64,000 nucleotides of DNA, from positions 124,001 to 188,000 of the forward strand of contig NZ_LNXS01000029.1 of the NCBI RefSeq assembly GCF_001467525.1. The letters run 5' to 3'. The first letter of the stretch is position 1; each line of letters opens with the position of its first letter. The translations under genes were made by a program, and so were the position numbers. Shown in pieces: positions 38,650-47,575 of the stretch. The notes under the pieces are model-generated. The model was not told the DNA's origin, did not search any database, and was given only the letters and a program-made list of their open reading frames with translations. This DNA comes from Legionella anisa (GTDB taxonomy: Bacteria > Pseudomonadota > Gammaproteobacteria > Legionellales > Legionellaceae).

Positions 38650-38702
38650 TGCGTTTAATGGCACGCTCTTCTTTAATCTTTGTCTCTTGATCACATCTGC
38701 CT

Positions 38703-39283
38703 ATGCCCCGTGGCTTTGTCCCTGAGAGATCCTCAAAAAATTTAACCAGGTAGCATGTCAATTGTTGCCTGTTATCCCTGCGTAGGCAGGGATCCATTCA
38801 TCAAAATAGTTCATCGCTCAAATTAAGCCACTGAGGATGGTTTCACTCAAATAAAGTTAATTTTCCATTGTCTTTTCACTTTTTTAATTTGCTTTTTCCG
38901 CGTACATTGTAAATGGATCCCTGCCTACGCACACTACTGTCCGGTAAAAATTTTACTCTCCTGCAATAGGTAATGTCCCTAAATTTTAATGGTTCTTGAA
39001 AAACGCTATCTTTCACAGTACATCTTTGATCTAAATAGGGATTTAGGATGCCATTCTTGGTGTTTTATCAAGGACGTGCAACTATTCCTTTTGCTTTTAC
39101 CGGACAGTAGGGTGCGTAGGCAGGGATGATAGTCTTTTTAGGTATAACAGAAGACGGAGAATATGTGTTTTCGTGTTTAAATTTTGTGAGGATCTCTCAA
39201 GCTTTGCCCGCGGGGTTCAGTGTTAGCGTAGATCTTCTGGATCCCGCGGATAACCCACGAATAAGTCGCGGGGGCAGGACGTC
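38703..39283. repeat. Interspersed element, family C, copy 1 (interrupted)
   Basis: The sequence around TTTAACCAGGTAGCATGTCA, ATCCCTGCGTAGGCAGGGAT and TCTTTTTAGGTATAACAGAA recurs at 59045-59414 with roughly 85-90% identity by eye. Copy 1 is longer because a 177-bp element sits inside it. The gap 38650-39418 contains nothing else that looks functional apart from the queA leader; the short open frame at 39126 is part of the repeat. Confidence 0.85.
38934..39110. mobile_element. Nested short inverted-repeat element (non-autonomous)
   Basis: 177 bp with perfect 16-bp terminal inverted repeats CTACTGTCCGGTAAAA / TTTTACCGGACAGTAG. It interrupts the family C repeat at the small palindrome ATCCCTGCCT..; copy 2 at 59045 lacks it, defining the insertion cleanly. 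A 20-codon frame ending exactly in the right repeat (MPFLVFYQGRATIPFAFTGQ) may be the last trace of a transposase. Confidence 0.75.
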
Positions 39284-39418
39284 AGAGCACAGCCGGACTG
39301 GTTTTTCAGCGATGTGTAGACGATTCTGCTTTAATGTGTAGGTAATCTCTTATTCAGTAGAGGTGATGAATATTTACATTCCGTGTATAATAACGGCAAT
39401 TTATTTTCAGGTTGCTCT

Positions 39419-40432
39419 ATGAATAAACAGGATTTTTACTTTGATTTACCTCCGGAATTAATTGCGCAGTATCCTTTGGAAAACCGCAGTGATTCACGTC
39501 TTTTAACTTATAATCGTCAAAAGGGTGAATATGGACATTATCAGTTTCGCGAAATAGCTGATTTTTTGAATCCTGGCGATTTACTGGTTATGAATGATTC
39601 CAAAGTGATCCCTGCTCGACTTTATGGTCATAAAACTACGGGTGGAAAAGTTGAGTTATTAGTGGAACGTATTACGGGTGAATTTACTTTTCTCGCTCAT
39701 ATTAAAGCCAGTAAAGCATTAAAGCCCGGATCAATTATTAAATTAGAACAAAATAAAGAAATCGAAATCCTTGATAGAAAAGATGATTTATTTATATGTA
39801 AAGCAGCTATGGACGTTTTGCAATTATTGAATGGAATAGGGCATATTCCATTACCCCCCTACATTGAGCGAAATGATGAAATTTTGGATCAGGATCGTTA
39901 TCAAACAGTCTATGCAAAATATGAAGGCTCTGTTGCAGCACCTACGGCTGGCTTGCATTTTGATGAATCTGTATTATCCAGCTTACATTCAAGAGGAGTT
40001 GCTGTAGCTTATCTCACTTTGCATGTAGGGGCAGGGACATTTAGACCTGTTCGTTGTGAACATATCAAAGACCATAAAATGCATAGTGAGCAATTCACAA
40101 TTAGCCCGGAATTATGTGCCGCAGTACACGCTACAAAGGCAGCTGGAAATCGAGTTATTGCAGTGGGCACAACTGCTTTGCGTAGTCTTGAGAGTGCAGC
40201 ACAAAATGGAGTATTAACTGCATGCAGCAGAGATACAGATATCTTTATTTACCCTGGATATGAGTTTAAGATTTGCGATGGGTTAATGACTAACTTTCAT
40301 TTGCCTGAGTCTACCTTACTCATGCTGGTTTCAGCTTTTATCGGCCACAAACAAGCAATGATGCTTTATCAAGAAGCTATCGAAAAAAGATACAGATTTT
40401 TTAGTTATGGTGACACCAGTTTATTGCTGTAA
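39419..40432 (+). CDS. queA: S-adenosylmethionine:tRNA ribosyltransferase-isomerase
   Basis: Adds the epoxycyclopentanediol moiety during queuosine synthesis. Start ATG 39419 (MNKQDFYFDLPPELIAQYPL) fits the family; the frame is open 12 codons upstream. Motifs: RSDSRLL, LNPGDLLVMNDSKVIPARL, VAAPTAGLHFDESVL, HVGAGTFRPV and a C-terminal FHLPESTLLMLVSAF. 338 residues. It is followed after 15 bases by a Tgt-like gene, echoing the usual queA-tgt pair. Confidence 0.96.
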   Translation: MNKQDFYFDLPPELIAQYPLENRSDSRLLTYNRQKGEYGHYQFREIADFLNPGDLLVMNDSKVIPARLYGHKTTGGKVELLVERITGEFTFLAHIKASKALKPGSIIKLEQNKEIEILDRKDDLFICKAAMDVLQLLNGIGHIPLPPYIERNDEILDQDRYQTVYAKYEGSVAAPTAGLHFDESVLSSLHSRGVAVAYLTLHVGAGTFRPVRCEHIKDHKMHSEQFTISPELCAAVHATKAAGNRVIAVGTTALRSLESAAQNGVLTACSRDTDIFIYPGYEFKICDGLMTNFHLPESTLLMLVSAFIGHKQAMMLYQEAIEKRYRFFSYGDTSLLL

Positions 40433-40447
40433 ATCAGGAGATCAGGA

Positions 40448-41290
40448 ATGTTGGCTGCAATACAGAATTTTATACCTGTTTTAACTTCAGAGGCAGGTTT
40501 ATGTCTTACAATGGCAAATTGGCACGAAGTAAAAATAACCGCGGCATCTTATTCTTTAGAGCAGTTATTGTATAAGCCAGGTCAGGATGTACTCGAAAAA
40601 ATATCTGATTTAGCTCTTTATTTGGCTTGTCCTGGGACAGTGGTCATTAATGCAATGTCGCTCATAGCCAATAAGGAAAAAGTTTATGTGCTCAAGTCGC
40701 CTTATGATGGCTCTAGAATTAAACTCACCTCGGAGAGGTTAATTGAGCTTATCCATCATTTAAAACCTAATGCAGTTATTTTACCTAAAAATATCCTGCG
40801 CGATTTTCCAAAAATCTGGGATAATTGGGATGATGCAATTGTTCCATTTATCGATGTTAATGATTTGAAGAAACATGAGGTAGTTAAGTCTCATGGGGTT
40901 TATTTTAATGTTTTGGATGAGCTGAATTGGGAGCAATTAGACCAATGGTCTCATTTAGCACGTTATATGATAGGACGTTTTGATCCTGAGTTAATCAAGC
41001 GTTTGCGTGATAAGGGAATCGAGTTTATTGAGACAGATGAGCCAACACAAGCAGCGACACAAGGAAAAGTTTACAGCCAGATAGGAACCGTGGATTTAAC
41101 TGACTCAAAAACACAGATGCAATTTGAAATGATTGATGCGGAGTGCGGTTGTCCCACATGTTCACAACAATTTACTCGAGCTTATTTACATCATCTATTG
41201 CAACACACTCCCTTATTATGTCAGCGATTTTTAATTCAGCATAATGTAAATGCAGTTAATAGGCTTTCGAACCCATCAGAAAGCCTATAA
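40448..41290 (+). CDS. Degenerate Tgt-like protein lacking catalytic residues
   Basis: 280 residues against about 370 for a normal queuine tRNA-ribosyltransferase. The C-terminal zinc module is intact: CGCPTC, then TRAYLHHLLQHTPLLCQRFLIQHN, as in Tgt (CxCxxC...H). The middle part also follows Tgt (KVYVLKSPYDGSRIKL resembling VHFRNPINGDPIFL). Yet the region of the first catalytic Asp (DSGGFQ in Tgt) reads ACPGTVV, and the second (FDCVMPTR) reads IETDEPTQ, so base exchange seems impossible. It may be a non-catalytic subunit, like eukaryotic QTRT2 in principle, or a decaying duplicate. GGAG precedes ATG. A stem AGGCTTTC/GAAAGCCT overlaps its end. Confidence 0.75.
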   Translation: MLAAIQNFIPVLTSEAGLCLTMANWHEVKITAASYSLEQLLYKPGQDVLEKISDLALYLACPGTVVINAMSLIANKEKVYVLKSPYDGSRIKLTSERLIELIHHLKPNAVILPKNILRDFPKIWDNWDDAIVPFIDVNDLKKHEVVKSHGVYFNVLDELNWEQLDQWSHLARYMIGRFDPELIKRLRDKGIEFIETDEPTQAATQGKVYSQIGTVDLTDSKTQMQFEMIDAECGCPTCSQQFTRAYLHHLLQHTPLLCQRFLIQHNVNAVNRLSNPSESL

Positions 41291-41321
41291 TAGGAGTGGT
41301 ATAGCTGGCCAAGCCAATGAA

Positions 41322-42548
41322 TTATTGGCTATCGCATTTAAGGTAATTGCAGTCGGGACCATTAAACATTTGGAAGTCAGCCTTTTGTACAGAAGGTGGA
41401 TCTTGAACAGTAGACTCTGTACCAGGTTGCAGTTCCCCTGCCGTTGTAATACCCATGGAAATATCATTTGATGTACCAGCTGCAGATTTTTTAATGGGTT
41501 CATCATTATACTCAAAAAAGACTCCACCTAAATTGTGCGCCTCGGCTGATTTTTTCATGATAATTTTCCAAACTGCATTAAACCAGGTAGGACCATAGTT
41601 ATCGTTTAGATGCTTACCTACTTCGCCAATTAAAAAAGGCTTATTGTATTTTTCAGTGGTTAGTTTTATTTCATTAAAAAACGAATCATTATAAGCATGA
41701 GAGGCATTTGTTGAAGGATCCCCTCGGTAACCAGCATTTACTGTAATAAAATCTACATTCGGTACTTTTTCTACCAGCTGACTCGTTTCCCCCTCTTTAG
41801 TTACTGCCCATTTTGAAGGGTCATCTGCCATTGCATAGGTAACTAAACTTCCAGGACAATTTTCGTGTATTAAATTAACAACCTCATTCACACGATCGAG
41901 AGCTCCTTTATCTTCAAAAATAGGCAATTCGTTACCCGCAGTATAAGCAAGAATGGCTTTATTGCCACATACTTCTTTAATGGAGTTAATAATTTTTGTT
42001 TTGTTATAATTAGCTTGTTTTGAAAGATAATCAGTTAAAATAGGATAAATAACATGCATGCCTCTTTTGGAGGCTTCATCTAAAAACTTAATATGATTTT
42101 TTCCTACTGAATTAATATTATATAATCGAAGCGTATTAACCCCGATGGATTGCATCTCATTTAATTCATATTCCCATTTATCGATTAACTCTTTGTTATA
42201 AGCTTCATTTGCAGTGCTGCTAATTGTTAGTGTTCCAAAAAAATCATCATCATCACAAGGAGATTTCCAATCATTGGCGTCATATTGATTCGCCGGCATG
42301 CATAACCAAGCTCCTTTTTTATATTCCCAATCATGCTCGGATTTTCCAGACAGTTTGTTACCAGGAAACCCCTTGGGTTCAGGAGCATAAGCCATTCCTT
42401 TAATAAAAAAAGGTTGTCCATTGACTAACAGTTGAAAATTTTCAATTTTAGGTTGAACATTATTGGACGGATTACTGTTGGATTGACTATTAACTGTACA
42501 AACCATGCAGAAAAGAGATAATGATAATGCAGAAGTGACTAATTTCAT
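41322..42548 (-). CDS. Secreted GH72-like (Gas1-type) glycosidase/transglycosylase
   Basis: 408 residues from ATG 42548 (AGGTGA upstream), with a signal peptide (LVTSALSLSLFCMVCTVNS). A TIM-barrel glycosidase follows: FFIKGMAYAPEP, MQSIGVNTLRLYNIN, DEASKRGMHVIYPIL, AYTAGNELP with the acid Glu, FITVNAGYRGDP, and PFLIGEVGKH with the candidate nucleophile Glu. The order and spacing resemble fungal beta-1,3-glucanosyltransferases (GH72) and related clan GH-A enzymes. Several cysteines lie near both ends. An export role against host or environmental glucans is inference. The family is mainly fungal, so transfer from a eukaryote is possible. Confidence 0.7.
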   Translation of the reverse strand: MKLVTSALSLSLFCMVCTVNSQSNSNPSNNVQPKIENFQLLVNGQPFFIKGMAYAPEPKGFPGNKLSGKSEHDWEYKKGAWLCMPANQYDANDWKSPCDDDDFFGTLTISSTANEAYNKELIDKWEYELNEMQSIGVNTLRLYNINSVGKNHIKFLDEASKRGMHVIYPILTDYLSKQANYNKTKIINSIKEVCGNKAILAYTAGNELPIFEDKGALDRVNEVVNLIHENCPGSLVTYAMADDPSKWAVTKEGETSQLVEKVPNVDFITVNAGYRGDPSTNASHAYNDSFFNEIKLTTEKYNKPFLIGEVGKHLNDNYGPTWFNAVWKIIMKKSAEAHNLGGVFFEYNDEPIKKSAAGTSNDISMGITTAGELQPGTESTVQDPPSVQKADFQMFNGPDCNYLKCDSQ

Positions 42549-42835
42549 GATTTCACCTATAGAGTAAATCGAAAACACACACCTTGATTAAAATATGGCA
42601 CAACCTTGAGCTATTTGCACTGAGAAAAATAAAAGTGAATGTGGTTCAATAATGGATAAATTGTTTTATCTTGGACATAAGTTGCTTTATACATTCAATT
42701 TAAAGAAGACAAGACTTGATCCCTAAGTATATTTAAGTAACTGTTGGAGAACCTAATTTTAAAAAATTTCGACAAGCAATAAATAGCTTGCAATTACTTG
42801 AGGATGAAGATTTTTTTATCTTTTTTCTATAATGT

Positions 42836-42864
42836 TTGACAGCTTTTCTTATACCAGCTAGCAT
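42836..42864 (+). promoter_or_regulatory. Sigma70-type promoter of the thiamine locus
   Basis: TTGACA, a 17-base spacer, then TAGCAT, ending 15 bases before the TPP riboswitch. The -35 matches consensus exactly. Confidence 0.65.
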
Positions 42865-42879
42865 TACCAACAATTTGAT

Positions 42880-42954
42880 GGCGCGGGGTGTCGTGATACA
42901 CGTCTGAGAAATACCCGTAGAACTTGATCTGGTTTGTACCAGCGTAAGAACGCC
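42880..42954 (+). ncRNA. TPP riboswitch (THI element)
   Basis: Conserved core in order: GGGGTG, CTGAGA, ATACCC, GAACTTGATCTGG and CCAGCGTAAGAACG. The P1 helix pairs GGCG (42880-42883) with CGCC (42951-42954). It binds thiamine pyrophosphate and lies 175 bases before thi5. A terminator follows, so the expected mode is premature termination when TPP is plentiful. Confidence 0.95.
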
Positions 42955-42990
42955 TTAAATCTGTATTCGTTTTTAAATAGATTGATTTCT

Positions 42991-43017
42991 TAAAGAGCTG
43001 TCTCTTGGCTCTTTTTA
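42991..43017 (+). terminator. Riboswitch-linked intrinsic terminator
   Basis: AAAGAGC-tgtctctt-GGCTCTTTTT: a 6-7-bp stem and U-run between riboswitch and thi5, the likely expression platform. Confidence 0.75.
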
Positions 43018-43128
43018 AGAATCATTGCTTAATAAGCGCTTTGAATACAGGTTCATTTCTTCAATTAGGCCTTCACTCGATATCTTTTGCCATCCTTTAT
43101 TTTATTAATTAATACAAGGAGCTATGGC

Positions 43129-44073
43129 ATGAGTGCATTATCAACAAGAACAACCTTATTACTTAATTGGTATGCAAATCCTTATCACACCCCAATTTTT
43201 GTTGCCCATTCATTAGGATATTATCAGCAAGAAGGCATAAAGTTGGCGATTTTGGAGCCTAGCGATCCCAGCGATGTTACTGAAATTGTGGGGATGGGGC
43301 ATGTTGATTTTGGGGTGAAGGCTATGATTCATACCTTGGCTGCCCGCGCAAAAGGCTATCCTGTTACTTCAATTGGAACATTGCTGGATGAGCCTCCAAC
43401 AGGTCTTATCGCGCTTAAATCCAGTGGTATTAGCTCATTTCAGGATATTGTCGGCAAACGAGTAGGTTATATTGGCGAGTTTGGCAAAATCATTATCGAT
43501 AATTTGGCAAAGTTAGCCGGTATTGAACCTACAAGTTATGAGACAGTGCGCATTGGTATGAATGTTACTGATGCGATTTGCCGTGATATCATTGACACAG
43601 GTATTGGTTTTATTAATTTTCAGAAAGTTGAATTAGAACATTTACGCGGTGAAACGGTATTTCTGCGCCTTGATCAGCTTGCAGGCTTAGGTTGCTGCTG
43701 CTTTTGTTCCATTCAATTTATTGTGCCAGAACGCATGTTAACGAATCCTGAAACCCTTAAAGGATTTCTCAAAGCCACACAACGTGGGGCAGCCTTTACC
43801 ACCGAAAATCCGGATGAAGCTTATGAACTTTTATGTCGTATGAAACCTCAATTGCGAACTCCTATGTATCATACAATATTCATTCGTAGTTTACCCTTTT
43901 TCTCACGCACGCTTTTAAATGTGGAGCGTGATTGGAATAAAGTAGGGCGATTTGGCAAACATTTGGGAGTAATTGATGAGTCTTTTGCAGTGAATGCGTG
44001 TTATACGAATGAGTTATTACCTAAAATGCCTCATTCTGATTTGGAACCAATTGCGTGTTGTATTGAGGAATAA
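43129..44073 (+). CDS. Thi5/NMT1-type HMP-P synthase
   Basis: Makes the thiamine pyrimidine (HMP-P) from PLP and its own active-site histidine in the fungal route. 314 residues from ATG 43129 (AAGGAG upstream; an open TTG at 43087 is rejected). Diagnostic residues are all present: NWYANPYHTPIFVAH, EPSDPSDVTEIVG, KAMIHTLAAR with the donor His at about 68, GYIGEFGKIIID, and the iron-binding CCCFC signature at 189-193. Thi5 is typical of yeasts and known from Legionella, where it replaces ThiC; no thiC is present here. A riboswitch precedes it. Single-turnover chemistry is known for the yeast enzyme and may apply. Confidence 0.95.
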   Translation: MSALSTRTTLLLNWYANPYHTPIFVAHSLGYYQQEGIKLAILEPSDPSDVTEIVGMGHVDFGVKAMIHTLAARAKGYPVTSIGTLLDEPPTGLIALKSSGISSFQDIVGKRVGYIGEFGKIIIDNLAKLAGIEPTSYETVRIGMNVTDAICRDIIDTGIGFINFQKVELEHLRGETVFLRLDQLAGLGCCCFCSIQFIVPERMLTNPETLKGFLKATQRGAAFTTENPDEAYELLCRMKPQLRTPMYHTIFIRSLPFFSRTLLNVERDWNKVGRFGKHLGVIDESFAVNACYTNELLPKMPHSDLEPIACCIEE

Positions 44074-44082
44074 AAAAATAAT

Positions 44083-44162
44083 GTAGCCTGGGTGCAGCGA
44101 AGCGGAACCCGGGTCTCTTGAACTTCTCGATCCCGGGTTCCGCTTCGCTGCACCCAGGCTAC
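44083..44162. repeat. REP-like palindrome, copy 7 (complete)
   Basis: GTAGCCTGGGTGCAGCGAAG ... CTTCGCTGCACCCAGGCTAC between thi5 and thiO; it may attenuate read-through from the riboswitch-controlled gene into the thiazole genes. Confidence 0.85.
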
Positions 44163-44199
44163 ATTATAACCCATTATTTTTGAGAGTGATTCTGATTAA

Positions 44200-45264
44200 A
44201 TGAAAAACGCTGCTGTTGTAGGTGCTGGAATAATGGGGTGTTTGCTGGCTTTGCGCTTACAAAACGAAGGCTGGCATGTCACGTTATTTGAAGCAGAAAC
44301 TTCGTTCAATAATTGCAGCAATGCAGCAGCAGGTCTTTTGGCACCCATGTCAGAGCTTGATAAGGCGGAGCAAGTGATTTTTAATTTGGGAATGGAGTCG
44401 GTTGAAACTTTATGGCCATCCATTCTAAATCAATTATCAGAACCTGTATATTTTCGCCAAAAGGGATGTCTTGTGGTGCATCATCCACAAGATAGAGCAG
44501 AATGGCAGCAGTTTAGTGCCAGAATTGTTGGTAAATTAAGTGATTCGTGTTATCAGTTGCTCAATGAAGAGGTACTAAACCAACTTGAGCCAGAACTCAG
44601 TCAATTTAAACGAGCCTATTATTTCCCTCAAGAAGCACAGATTGATAATCAGACTCTGTTGCCAGTACTTAAAAACCATCTGTGTAAGCAAGGTGTTATT
44701 TGCCGAGATTACACCTTTGTTTCTTCGGTTTATCCAGGGAGAATTGAAGCAAGGAAGGAATCGCATCGATTTGATTTTGTTTTTGATTGCCGAGGTTTAG
44801 GGGCAAAAACCTCTTTTCCATATCTGCGCGGACTTCGTGGGGAGCTTGTTTGGTTGTATGCACCGGAAGTTCAGCTACAAAGACCTATTCGACTCTTACA
44901 CCCTAGGTACAATATTTACATTGCACCACGCCCTGATTCTCATTATCTTATCGGTGCGAGTGAGTTGGAAACAGAAGATTCCAGTCCAATTTCGGTACGT
45001 ACAACGCTTGAGTTATTAACCGCTGCATACTATGTGCATCGTGGTTTTGCCGAAGCACGAATAGTTAAGACAGTGACGCATTGTCGTCCGACTTTAGTGC
45101 ATCATCAGCCCCGCATAAAATATGCGAAGCAATTTATTGCTGTTAACGGACTTTATCGTCATGGATATTTAATTGCTCCGGCATTAGTAGAGGAAATTCT
45201 ACGTGGATTAAACAGCAATCAACACGACGTTTGTTACCCTGAGCTTTGGGAGGCTTATTCATGA
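44200..45264 (+). CDS. thiO: Glycine oxidase ThiO
   Basis: 354-residue FAD enzyme oxidising glycine to dehydroglycine for the thiazole ring. The N-terminal dinucleotide fold is AAVVGAGIMGCLLALRL, followed by FEAE, AAAGLLAPMSE, and the C-terminal VNGLYRHGYLIAPALVE, typical of ThiO and other D-amino-acid oxidases. Its 3' end overlaps thiS by ATGA. ThiO replaces the radical-SAM ThiH route, so thiazole synthesis here is oxygen-dependent. Confidence 0.93.
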   Translation: MKNAAVVGAGIMGCLLALRLQNEGWHVTLFEAETSFNNCSNAAAGLLAPMSELDKAEQVIFNLGMESVETLWPSILNQLSEPVYFRQKGCLVVHHPQDRAEWQQFSARIVGKLSDSCYQLLNEEVLNQLEPELSQFKRAYYFPQEAQIDNQTLLPVLKNHLCKQGVICRDYTFVSSVYPGRIEARKESHRFDFVFDCRGLGAKTSFPYLRGLRGELVWLYAPEVQLQRPIRLLHPRYNIYIAPRPDSHYLIGASELETEDSSPISVRTTLELLTAAYYVHRGFAEARIVKTVTHCRPTLVHHQPRIKYAKQFIAVNGLYRHGYLIAPALVEEILRGLNSNQHDVCYPELWEAYS

Positions 45265-45461
45265 TTATTTATGTAAATGATAAACCATTAACGCTTGATA
45301 CGTCCTGTACGCTGCAGGAAATGCTTGCGCAGAGAGAGGAGATTGCGGCGCATGTAGCAATCGCAATTAACAATCAATTTATTCCTAAATCCATGTTTTC
45401 TAGCACCATCTTGTGTGAAGGGGATCGTATCGATCTGATTGTACCGATGCAGGGAGGATAG
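45261..45461 (+). CDS. thiS: Sulfur carrier protein ThiS
   Basis: 66 residues of ubiquitin-like fold ending in the GlyGly tail (LIVPMQGG) that is adenylated by ThiF and converted to a thiocarboxylate. The start is ATG 45261, inside the thiO stop (ATGA); a frame start at 45246 is not used. It is followed after 2 bases by thiG. Confidence 0.95.
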   Translation: MIIYVNDKPLTLDTSCTLQEMLAQREEIAAHVAIAINNQFIPKSMFSSTILCEGDRIDLIVPMQGG

Positions 45462-45463
45462 CT

Positions 45464-46252
45464 ATGTGGTATTTAGCAGATAAACCCTTATCTAGTCGTT
45501 TGCTCTTGGGAACAGCAGGCTATCCCTCACTTGAGGTGATGACTCATGCTGTTCAGGCTTCTAAAACCAACGTGATTACTGTGTCGTTAAAAAGACAAAT
45601 GCCTGGTGATCCTGGTACGGATTTGTTTTGGCAAACCATTCAGTCTTTAGATTGTTATTTACTTCCTAATACTGCGGGTTGTCGCGATGCACAAACTGCA
45701 ATTACTACAGCTGAAATGGCACGGGAACTTTTTCAGACCTCATGGATTAAATTAGAAGTAATTGGTGATGATTACAGCTTGCAACCTGATCCCTTTGAAT
45801 TGTTACATGCGGCAACCGAATTGGTAAAACGCGGATTTGAAGTCTTTCCATACTGTACGGATGATTTGGTTTTATGCCAGCGTTTAGTTGATTGTGGTTG
45901 TCGGATTTTGATGCCGTGGGCAGCTCCTATAGGTTCTGGAAAAGGATTACTTAATCCCTTTGCTTTGGAAACTTTACGCCTGCGATTACCGGATGTCACA
46001 TTGATTGTCGATGCAGGAATTGGCAAGCCATCTCATGCGACACGTATTTTAGAGTTGGGTTTTGATGCAGTACTTTTGAATAGCGCGGTCGCTTCATCAA
46101 CTCATCCAATCATTATGGCTGAAGCCTTTTCGCATGCGGTCATCGCAGGACGAGGTGCTTTTGAAGCAGGCCAGATGCCTGAGCGAATTACAGCACAATC
46201 GTGTACTCCCCTGATCGATACACCATTTTGGCATCAGGAGGCTGCATTATGA
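45464..46252 (+). CDS. thiG: Thiazole synthase ThiG
   Basis: 262-residue (beta/alpha)8 enzyme joining DXP, dehydroglycine and ThiS thiocarboxylate. Motifs: [58 protein letters not shown] and [11 protein letters not shown] with the Schiff-base Lys region upstream. GGAGGATAG precedes ATG 45464. It overlaps the next gene by ATGA. Confidence 0.96.
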   Translation: MWYLADKPLSSRLLLGTAGYPSLEVMTHAVQASKTNVITVSLKRQMPGDPGTDLFWQTIQSLDCYLLPNTAGCRDAQTAITTAEMARELFQTSWIKLEVIGDDYSLQPDPFELLHAATELVKRGFEVFPYCTDDLVLCQRLVDCGCRILMPWAAPIGSGKGLLNPFALETLRLRLPDVTLIVDAGIGKPSHATRILELGFDAVLLNSAVASSTHPIIMAEAFSHAVIAGRGAFEAGQMPERITAQSCTPLIDTPFWHQEAAL

Positions 46253-47526
46253 GTACTGTTTGGGCCAATACTGAAAATGAAGCAGATAGAAAAACTTTTC
46301 GAGGGTTGGGTCTTGAACTTCAATCACAGCGATTTTATGGTGATGCTGCTGCTATTAAAATTAGTGGAGAAATTTCCTCTGAAAATTTTCAGCTTCTCAA
46401 TCATTATTCGGGCCCAGTGGTTTTCGATTTTACTTTACCCTCGGCCCAGTATAGTGACGAAAAAAACTTAAACGACGCAGGGTTTTCTTTTGCACATGTT
46501 TTGGTGCTGAACATGCGTGAAGCTGAATTTATTTTAAAGCGTAAGATTATGACGCATCAATCCATGCAAGAAGCTGCTCATGAATTATTAATTCTTGGTG
46601 CAAAAAGTGTCTTTATCTTGGGGGAGCATTTGCAGGATTCTTCATGGAGGCATGATTATTGGACAAATGGTGCCACTTCATTTTGGCTGACCCAAAATCA
46701 TTTTTCTGATACAGAATACCCAGAACTTCGCTCCATTCTCTCAGCAGCAATTACCGCGTCATTGGCTCTTGGTCATTTGCTTGAAGATGCACTTATCATC
46801 GCAAAAATGTACGTGCATCGAGCAGTACGTCGAGCAAAAGTTGGTGTATATTATGGTGGTTTTCCGGAAAATGAAATGGATTTACCTTATCTTTCTTCCA
46901 AACCGATGTGCGAAATACCTCCATCGTTTAAGCGATGTCACCGATTGGGCCTTTATCCCGTGGTTGATCGTTTCACCTGGGTTGAAATGCTATTGAATCT
47001 TGGAGTTAAAACCATTCAATTGCGAATTAAAGAAAAAACAAAAACCCTTGAAGAGGAGATGCGGCGAAGTATTGCTTTAGCTAAAAAGCATCAGGCCACT
47101 TTATTTATTAATGATTACTGGGAAATGGCTTTAGAGTTGAATGCAGAAGCAGTGCATTTAGGACAATCCGATTTGGATACTGCGGATATTGATGCAATTA
47201 GAAAACAAGGGCTTTTACTGGGAGTGAGTACCCATTGTTACTACGAAGTCGCACGAGCACATGCCCTCAATCCTTCATACATTGCAATTGGCCCCATTTT
47301 TCCGACAACCAGCAAGGAAATGCCTTTTACAGCGCAAGGTATTGCATCCCTACAACGCTGGAAACGCACTTTAAATTATCCTTTGGTTGCAATTGGTGGA
47401 ATTAATATTGAGCGCATGCCTGATGTGGTTGCTGCAGGGGTTCACGGCGTAGCCCTTATTTCGGCAATTACTCATGCAAAGGATCCGCAAAGAGCAACCG
47501 AACAACTTTTGAGTTTCATTGACTGA
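46249..47526 (+). CDS. thiE: Fusion of a degenerate ThiD domain and thiamine phosphate synthase ThiE
   Basis: 425 residues from ATG 46249 (inside the thiG stop). Residues 1-210 trace the ribokinase-like ThiD fold from its second half: [29 protein letters not shown], and a terminal [24 protein letters not shown] helix. The N-terminal HMP-binding segment (GSDSSGGAGIQ in ThiD) is absent, and the anion-hole GTGC is replaced by LRSIL, so kinase activity is doubtful. Residues 225-425 are a complete Thi[63 protein letters not shown]. ThiE couples HMP-PP and thiazole phosphate to thiamine phosphate. A separate functional ThiD elsewhere is expected. Confidence 0.88.
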   Translation: MSTVWANTENEADRKTFRGLGLELQSQRFYGDAAAIKISGEISSENFQLLNHYSGPVVFDFTLPSAQYSDEKNLNDAGFSFAHVLVLNMREAEFILKRKIMTHQSMQEAAHELLILGAKSVFILGEHLQDSSWRHDYWTNGATSFWLTQNHFSDTEYPELRSILSAAITASLALGHLLEDALIIAKMYVHRAVRRAKVGVYYGGFPENEMDLPYLSSKPMCEIPPSFKRCHRLGLYPVVDRFTWVEMLLNLGVKTIQLRIKEKTKTLEEEMRRSIALAKKHQATLFINDYWEMALELNAEAVHLGQSDLDTADIDAIRKQGLLLGVSTHCYYEVARAHALNPSYIAIGPIFPTTSKEMPFTAQGIASLQRWKRTLNYPLVAIGGINIERMPDVVAAGVHGVALISAITHAKDPQRATEQLLSFID

Positions 47527-47575
47527 TATAAACCGGCAACGAAGTAAAAATCCAAGTCAGATGAGGAACCCTAAT

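Noticed and set aside
39126-39341. 71-residue open frame resembling another at 59277-59507
   Set aside because: Both lie in family C repeat copies; the similarity is that of the repeat DNA, and no ribosome binding site or codon pattern supports a gene.
43087-43128. TTG start giving a longer Thi5
   Set aside because: AAGGAG lies at correct distance from ATG 43129, and family homology starts after it.
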